A DNA stretch of 64,000 nucleotides. Origin: M3007 sp964550795. Its GTDB lineage: Bacteria; Bacteroidota; Bacteroidia; Chitinophagales; Saprospiraceae. Position 1 is the stretch's first letter. Every line of letters starts with the position of its first letter. The notes below the pieces were generated by a model, which saw only the letters and a list, made by a program, of their open reading frames with translations, searched no databases and had not been told where the DNA came from. Made by a program: the position numbers and the translations under genes. The stretch spans positions 62,001 through 126,000 of the forward strand of contig CAZKBH010000001.1 in NCBI GenBank assembly GCA_964550795.1, in the 5' to 3' direction. Shown here one piece after another: positions 58,798 through 64,000 of this stretch.

Positions 58798-61332
58798 ATG
58801 CCAGATTCGAGAATTATTTCCATTAACATTGAAGACGAACTCAAAATCGCGTACATTGACTACTCAATGTCCGTCATCGTCAGCCGCGCACTGCCTGATG
58901 TACGCGATGGCCTGAAACCCGTTCACCGCCGCGTCCTGTACGGGATGCTTGATTTGGGACTCGGCTACAACAAACCCTACAAAAAATCCGCCCGTATCGT
59001 CGGTGAAGTACTGGGTAAATATCACCCGCACGGCGACTCCTCTGTGTACGACACCATGGTGCGTATGGCCCAGGAATGGAGCCTGCGCTATCCACTCGTA
59101 GATGGCCAGGGTAACTTTGGCTCTATGGACGGCGACAGCCCGGCGGCGATGCGTTATACCGAAGCCAGATTCCGCCGCGTAACCGACGAAATCGTAGGCG
59201 ATCTGGACAAAGACACCGTTGATTTTCAACTCAATTTTGACGATTCGCTCGAAGAACCGAGCGTGATGCCGACTAAATTCCCCAACCTTTTGGTGAATGG
59301 TGCAAGCGGTATTGCAGTGGGTATGGCCACCAATATGATGCCCCACAACCTCACGGAAATCTGCAACGCTATCATGGCTGCGGTGGATAAACCGGAGATT
59401 GATGTGGAAGAATTGATGGAATATGTGAAAGCCCCGGATTTTCCAACGGGCGGGATCATTTTCGGCATGTCGGGCGTTCGGGAGGGCTTCCGCACAGGTC
59501 GCGGACGCGTGGTTGTACGCGCCAAAACGGAAATCGAGACCGATTGCAAAGGCGGGGACGGCATTCTTGTCACCGAGGCTCCCTATCAGGTGAACAAGGC
59601 CATGCTGATTTCCAAAATTGCTGATTTGGTCAACGAGAAAAAAATTCTCGGCATTTCTGATGTCGGCGACCAATCCAACCGGGAAGGCGTTCGCATCGTG
59701 ATTGAGATCAAGCGCGATGCTGCGGCCAACGTGATTTTGAGCCAACTGTTCAAGCTTACGCCGCTGCAAACTTCCTACGGCATCAACAACATAGCCCTGG
59801 TGAATGGCCGCCCGCGTATCCTGAATTTGAAGGATATGGTGGACGAATTCGTCAAATTCCGACTAGAAGTTATTGTCCGCCGCACACAATACGAACTCCG
59901 AAAAGCCGAAGAACGGGCACACATTCTGGAGGGATTGCTCATTGCACTCGATCATTTGGACGAGGTAATTAAGCTGATTCGTGGTTCCAAAGATGCCGAA
60001 GAAGCCCGCGAAGGTTTGATGTCGAAGTTTGGACTTTCCGAATTACAAGCCAAGGCAATCCTCGCTATGCGTCTGCAACAGCTCACCGGGCTGGAGCGCG
60101 ACAAAGTGAAAAATGAATACGAGGAGTTGATGAAAAAAATCGGCGAATTGAAAGCCATTTTGGCCGATGAGGGTTTGCGCCGCGACATCGTAAAGGCTGA
60201 AACCACCGAAATTAAAGACCGTTTTGGGGATGCGCGCCGTACGTCCATTGAAATGAACGAAGCGGATATCAGCATCGAAGATTTGATTGAGGATGAGGAA
60301 GTTGTCATCACCATTAGCCACACCGGTTATATCAAACGGACGCCCATTTCGGAGTACCGGGCACAGGGCCGAGGCGGTCGTGGCGCGCAAGGCGTGCGCA
60401 CGCGTGGGGAGGATTTTGTGGAACACATGTTTACCGCAACTACCCACCAAACCTTGTTGTTGTTTACCGAAAGTGGACGTTGTTTCTGGTTGAAAGTGTA
60501 TGAAATTCCGGAAGGCGCTAAAGCCACAGCAGGCCGTGTGATTCAGAATTTGCTCAATATTCCGAAGGAAGATAAAGTCCGCGCGTTCATCATTGTGCGC
60601 CGACTCGATGATCTGGAATTTCTCAACCAGCACTACATAACGTTCTGTACCCGCAAGGGAAATATCAAAAAAACGCCGCTCGAAGCTTATTCCCGTCCAC
60701 GTCAAGGAGGCATTAACGCCATCGAAATTCGGGAAGGCGATGCGCTCATTGAAGCCAAACTAACCAACGGCAAAAACGAAATTATCCTCGCCATCGAAAG
60801 CGGTAAGGCCATTCGTTTCAACGAACAGGACGTACGTTCCATGGGTCGTACGGCTGCCGGGGTGCGGGGTATCCGCGTGGACGATGAAGGCGGCGATGCC
60901 GTAGTGGGTATGGTGTGCATTGATCCAGAGGATACTACTACTTCAATTCTGGTGGTTTCCGCCAAAGGCATGGGTAAACGTTCGGCCTTGGAAGATTATC
61001 GCGTGCAAAGTCGTGGCGGTAAAGGCGTAAAAACCATCAGTGTTACCGCCAAAACGGGCCACTTGGTTGCCATTAAATCCGTGACAGACAACGATGATTT
61101 GATGATCACGACCACCTCCGGAGTCACTATCCGTACCGGTGCCGACGATCTTCGGGTCATGGGCCGTGCTACGCAGGGCGTTAAACTCATCCGATTGGAT
61201 GAAGACGATCATATTGCCGACGTAACCGTGGTTGCCAAGGCAGAGGAAGAGCCAAAATATGAGGAGGATATGCCGGAAGAAACAGGAAATGCACCTGAAT
61301 CTGCGGACGAAACAACCCCAACCGAAGAATAA
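58798..61332 (+). CDS. gyrA: DNA gyrase subunit A
   Basis: 844 residues. Catalytic subunit of the type II topoisomerase that introduces negative supercoils. Active-site tyrosine Tyr120 in AAMRYTEARF; quinolone-resistance positions Ser81 and Asp85 (HGDSSVYDTM) carry the wild-type residues. The C-terminal beta-pinwheel holds the GyrA box in the form AQGRGGRGAQG (near residue 525). The end is an acidic tail from about residue 820 (EEEPKYEEDMPEE), typical of gyrase from this phylum. It starts with MPDSRIISINIEDELKIAYI. Confidence 0.96.
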   Translation: MPDSRIISINIEDELKIAYIDYSMSVIVSRALPDVRDGLKPVHRRVLYGMLDLGLGYNKPYKKSARIVGEVLGKYHPHGDSSVYDTMVRMAQEWSLRYPLVDGQGNFGSMDGDSPAAMRYTEARFRRVTDEIVGDLDKDTVDFQLNFDDSLEEPSVMPTKFPNLLVNGASGIAVGMATNMMPHNLTEICNAIMAAVDKPEIDVEELMEYVKAPDFPTGGIIFGMSGVREGFRTGRGRVVVRAKTEIETDCKGGDGILVTEAPYQVNKAMLISKIADLVNEKKILGISDVGDQSNREGVRIVIEIKRDAAANVILSQLFKLTPLQTSYGINNIALVNGRPRILNLKDMVDEFVKFRLEVIVRRTQYELRKAEERAHILEGLLIALDHLDEVIKLIRGSKDAEEAREGLMSKFGLSELQAKAILAMRLQQLTGLERDKVKNEYEELMKKIGELKAILADEGLRRDIVKAETTEIKDRFGDARRTSIEMNEADISIEDLIEDEEVVITISHTGYIKRTPISEYRAQGRGGRGAQGVRTRGEDFVEHMFTATTHQTLLLFTESGRCFWLKVYEIPEGAKATAGRVIQNLLNIPKEDKVRAFIIVRRLDDLEFLNQHYITFCTRKGNIKKTPLEAYSRPRQGGINAIEIREGDALIEAKLTNGKNEIILAIESGKAIRFNEQDVRSMGRTAAGVRGIRVDDEGGDAVVGMVCIDPEDTTTSILVVSAKGMGKRSALEDYRVQSRGGKGVKTISVTAKTGHLVAIKSVTDNDDLMITTTSGVTIRTGADDLRVMGRATQGVKLIRLDEDDHIADVTVVAKAEEEPKYEEDMPEETGNAPESADETTPTEE

Positions 61333-61500
61333 GCGCAGCAATTGAGCCGTTTTTTTCGGGTTAAAATCCAGAGTCATTCACACACACAATTTTTCCAATA
61401 GAAAAACACCATTCAACTCTTAACACTGCGTTGTAAATCCTTTTTGGTTAAAGCGCGTCCAATCGGTGTTTTTCAAACTTTTAAAATTTTGTCCAAGACG

Positions 61501-63258
61501 ATGAAAAAATTCCTTTTCGCCCTTGTGGCCATTCTCTGTACAATCGGAACTGCGCAATCGCAGGATGATGGTCCAAAACTCGCCAAATCAGCGGGTAAAG
61601 CCTTGGCTGCTTACAATCAAGATCCAAGTAGCAACAATGCAAAACTTGCCGAAGCCAAAAACAAAATTGACAAGGCTTTGGAAACCCCTGATGCTCAAGC
61701 ACTTGCATCCGCTTGGCTTATCAAGGGAGACGTTTACAGCACCCGACTCATGAATGAATTGGCTATGCAGGGCTTAAATCCAAATGCCAAACTTTCTGGC
61801 GACAACGACGCACTCGATGCCTACAATGCCTTCAAAAAGGCCTACGATATGCCAGAGGCCAAAAAATACGAAAAGAACCAGGCCATTGATGGTATCGTAC
61901 TGATGCAGTCGCAACTTATCAATATTGGAATTGGAAAGTACAGCACCAAGGAATTTGAAAAAGCCTATCTCTCTTTCAAAGCCTCGCTTGATGCGCACGA
62001 AATCCTGAAGGCCAACAAGAAAAAAAGTATTCTTGAGGTTGAGAAAGACTACAACGATCAGGTTTACTTCACCGCCCTCATGGCGAGCATGTCGAAACGT
62101 TACAATGATGCCGTGCCTTTGTACGAATCACTCTACAATCAAGGTACTGATTCTGTTGCCGTATATGAAGAACTTTACAACTGTAAAGTTGAGTTGAAAG
62201 ACGAGGCAGGCGCGCTCAAAATTTTGCAGGAAGGCCGCAAAAAGTTCCCAGAATCTGCGGCCATGCTCTTTGCAGAAATCAATTATTTCATCAGTCAAGG
62301 TCGTTTGAACGAACTAACTGGCTCTCTGGAGCAGGCAATAGCAAAGGAACCAGAAAATGCTAGCCTTTACCGTGCCTTGGGAGATGTGTACAATAACTTG
62401 TTCACTGCCTTATTGGAAGATACGGTTCAGACCAGAGAGCAGCGGGATCCCAAATTGAAAGAGTACGCCGCCCAAGCCAAGAAGAATTTCATGTCAGCGG
62501 TTGAAAAAGACCCTAAAAGCATGGATTTCAACTACTCCCTGGGGGCGCTATTGTACAACGAGACCAATATCATTGCGCAAGAAATAAACGCCACCAGCTT
62601 TACCACGGCTGCGGGACAAAAAAAGTACAAAGAACTGAAAGCGCAGATGCTGGTAGGCGTGGACGAGGCCCTCAAGTACTTCCAACAAGCAGAAAGCCTC
62701 GATCCCAACGATCCCAACGTACTCGCGGCTTTGATTCAGGCGTATGCCCGGAAGGAAGACGATGAACTGTATATGGTGTTTAAAAAACGCCTTGATTTAG
62801 TAAAAGGCGGTGGGAAACATGCAAAAGCGTACTTCATTTATAATACCGTAGAGAATAAAAGCGGCTCACGGGTTATCAAAATGAAAAAGAATGGTGGGAC
62901 ATACATAATCCCATGTAAAGTTAATGGATTGAATTTGGATTTTATTTTTGATACAGGAGCAAGCCAAGTCTTAATCTCTTCAACAGAGGCTTTGTTTATG
63001 ATTAAAAATAATTATTTAAAATCTGAGGACATAGGCGAAACGGTATACTCTCAAATAGCTAACGGGGAAATTGTCGAGGGAACAGCAATTAATATTAAAG
63101 AAATCGAGATTGAAGGCTTGATTTTGAAAAATGTTCGTGCTAAAATTTCACATTCTTCCAAAGCGCCATTATTACTTGGGCAAAGTGCGTTAGAGAAACT
63201 TGGTAAAATTGAAATTGACTATGAGACCGACACTCTAACAATTTTGAAAAAAAACTAA
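61501..63258 (+). CDS. Secreted TPR protein fused to a retropepsin-like aspartic protease
   Basis: 585 residues from ATG 61501, with signal peptide MKKFLFALVAILCTIGTAQS. Residues about 25-440 are helical TPR-like repeats (VALYEELYNCKVELKDEAGA-type, KDPKSMDFNYSLGALLYNET, ALKYFQQAESLDPNDPNVLA). The last about 125 residues form a single-chain retropepsin (clan AA) domain: GGTYIIPCKVNGLNLDFIFD, DTGASQVLIS with catalytic Asp484, and LLLGQSALEKLGKIEIDYET. From roughly 62870 the G+C drops to about 30% against about 50% before, so the protease half looks recently acquired or differently constrained. A strong terminator follows at 63380. Confidence 0.85.
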   Translation: MKKFLFALVAILCTIGTAQSQDDGPKLAKSAGKALAAYNQDPSSNNAKLAEAKNKIDKALETPDAQALASAWLIKGDVYSTRLMNELAMQGLNPNAKLSGDNDALDAYNAFKKAYDMPEAKKYEKNQAIDGIVLMQSQLINIGIGKYSTKEFEKAYLSFKASLDAHEILKANKKKSILEVEKDYNDQVYFTALMASMSKRYNDAVPLYESLYNQGTDSVAVYEELYNCKVELKDEAGALKILQEGRKKFPESAAMLFAEINYFISQGRLNELTGSLEQAIAKEPENASLYRALGDVYNNLFTALLEDTVQTREQRDPKLKEYAAQAKKNFMSAVEKDPKSMDFNYSLGALLYNETNIIAQEINATSFTTAAGQKKYKELKAQMLVGVDEALKYFQQAESLDPNDPNVLAALIQAYARKEDDELYMVFKKRLDLVKGGGKHAKAYFIYNTVENKSGSRVIKMKKNGGTYIIPCKVNGLNLDFIFDTGASQVLISSTEALFMIKNNYLKSEDIGETVYSQIANGEIVEGTAINIKEIEIEGLILKNVRAKISHSSKAPLLLGQSALEKLGKIEIDYETDTLTILKKN

Positions 63259-63379
63259 GTAAGTATAGTGGCCAGATTGTGCTCGATATTTTAATTTAAA
63301 TGGACAATGAAATACATTTTTCTGTCTAGAAAAAATTGAAGTATTAGTGTAATTGTCTCACATATATTTGCTTCACTCA

Positions 63380-63418
63380 ACGCCCAATCCACTCATAATG
63401 AGTGAATTGGGCGTTTTT
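63380..63418 (+). terminator. Strong intrinsic terminator
   Basis: ACGCCCAATCCACTCAT pairs with ATGAGTGAATTGGGCGT (one mismatch in 17 pairs, tiny loop), followed by TTTTTAT on the plus strand. It ends the TPR-retropepsin unit, which faces the convergent miaE gene. Confidence 0.85.
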
Positions 63419-63434
63419 ATAGGCGCGAATTACC

Positions 63435-64000
63435 TCAATGCATCCGGTCGCCGCGCGGTTCAAGTCCTTGCATGATGGCCGCTTCAAACAAAAGGCATTC
63501 GCGCCAGCGCGCTTGTGACTTTTCTTTTCCGAAATACAGTTCTGCAAGATCCAGAAAAAGACGGTAATGGCCTGCCTCTGCGACCATAAATTTATGATAC
63601 CAACCCCTCAATTCCTCCTCGGAACAATGCAAGGATAACAAACGAAATCGTTCACAACTCCGCGCCTCAATCATGGCACAGATCAATAATTTGTCGAGCA
63701 AAGCCTCCTCTCTGGGTTGTCCTTTCTGCTGAAAACCAAGCAGTTGGTTGACGTAAACATCTTTGCGCTGACGACCGAGCGGCAGGTTTCGTTTTTTTAA
63801 TTCTGCCAGTACAAGCCTGAAATGCCCCCATTCTTCAGTAACAATCGGGGCTACTTCTTCCACCAGTTCAATGCGATCGGGATACGCCTGAATGAGCGTG
63901 ATACAAGAGGTTGCGGCTTTTTGCTCGCAATAGGCGTGATCGGTGAGGATTTCGGCAAGCTCAATTTCTGCGAGGTTGACCCATCGTGGGTCGGTTGGAA
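63435..64000 (-). CDS. miaE: tRNA-(ms2io6A)-hydroxylase, MiaE, cut by window end
   Basis: The frame is open from the right edge; 187 residues are visible, starting PTDPRWVNLAEIE, which is close to the family's N-terminus, so few residues are missing. A GTG at 63863 is internal to the conserved domain and is not the start. It shows WVNLAEIELAEILTDHAYCE, QKAATSC, EEWGHFRLVLAEL and VAEAGHYRLFLDLAELYFG, with the E-x-x-H diiron ligands of the ferritin-like fold. The enzyme hydroxylates the modified adenosine at tRNA position 37. Confidence 0.93.
   Translation of the reverse strand, partial: PTDPRWVNLAEIELAEILTDHAYCEQKAATSCITLIQAYPDRIELVEEVAPIVTEEWGHFRLVLAELKKRNLPLGRQRKDVYVNQLLGFQQKGQPREEALLDKLLICAMIEARSCERFRLLSLHCSEEELRGWYHKFMVAEAGHYRLFLDLAELYFGKEKSQARWRECLLFEAAIMQGLEPRGDRMH

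Noticed and set aside
58864..59769. 301-residue open frame opposite gyrA
   Set aside because: It is antisense to a certain gyrA gene; its His/Gly/Ala-rich composition comes from the complementary codons.
1..64000. tRNA, rRNA, CRISPR array, insertion sequence, integrase or prophage
   Set aside because: I looked for cloverleaf-like tracts, regularly spaced repeats and transposase motifs and saw none; a tRNA or CRISPR scan would be needed to exclude them formally.

Overview
The window looks like a chromosomal scaffold of a member of the Bacteroidota, most likely Saprospiraceae or a near relative. The evidence is the cargo proteins with type IX secretion (T9SS) C-terminal domains of the gliding-motility and Por types, DUF1573, DUF4249, DUF2452 and lamin-tail proteins, TonB-dependent receptors, a futalosine-type menaquinone gene (mqnB) and repeated TAnnTTTG promoter boxes. 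Two runs of exactly 10 N (6630-6639 and 14597-14606) show a gapped draft or metagenome-assembled scaffold. In fabH the reading frame changes across the gap, so the 10 N are a placeholder and not a measured length.

Layout. 1-5.1 kb: a truncated DUF4153 membrane protein, a small secreted protein and two tail-to-tail T9SS cargo proteins. 5.1-11 kb: alpha/beta hydrolase, DUF2007 protein, fabH, UbiA-type prenyltransferase, YoaK-type membrane protein, fumarylacetoacetase. 11-21 kb: RelA/SpoT, M1 aminopeptidase, DUF6580 membrane protein, ferrochelatase, SppA and a peptide-binding lipoprotein. 21-30.4 kb: DUF937 protein, a lamin-tail surface protein, an SH3-type lipoprotein, a 1378-residue tail-fibre-like protein with a C-terminal S74 chaperone domain, and a small T9SS protein. 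30.5-36.6 kb: CcmF/CcsA-type cytochrome c assembly protein, DUF1573 protein, thioesterase, and homoserine dehydrogenase under a SAM-I riboswitch. 36.7-41.3 kb: an unknown secreted protein, an isolated Cas6-like protein, and an EEP / DoxX / DUF1573 / PAP2 run. 41.4-51.9 kb: mqnB, surface proteins, a GlcNAc-asparaginase-like hydrolase, a CDF transporter, DUF2452, valS, DUF4249, mdh and a peroxiredoxin-like protein. 51.9-64 kb: two TonB-dependent receptors flanking an exonuclease/GIY-YIG fusion, a Uma2 protein, a small GldL-like membrane protein, gyrA, a TPR-retropepsin fusion and miaE (cut by the window end).

Most genes are ordinary core metabolism or envelope genes in short transcription units, often with only a few bases between neighbours. 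What stands out is (i) a Cas6 family protein with no cas neighbours or CRISPR array in view, altered active-site positions and a glycine-rich tail; (ii) many unrelated palindromic or structured intergenic elements, several in divergent promoter regions where they cannot be simple terminators; (iii) a TPR-retropepsin gene whose protease half is clearly more A+T rich; (iv) a SAM-I riboswitch whose terminator/antiterminator switch can be read in the sequence. I found no rRNA or tRNA gene, CRISPR array, insertion sequence or prophage, and no gene cluster that I would call a new multi-gene system.
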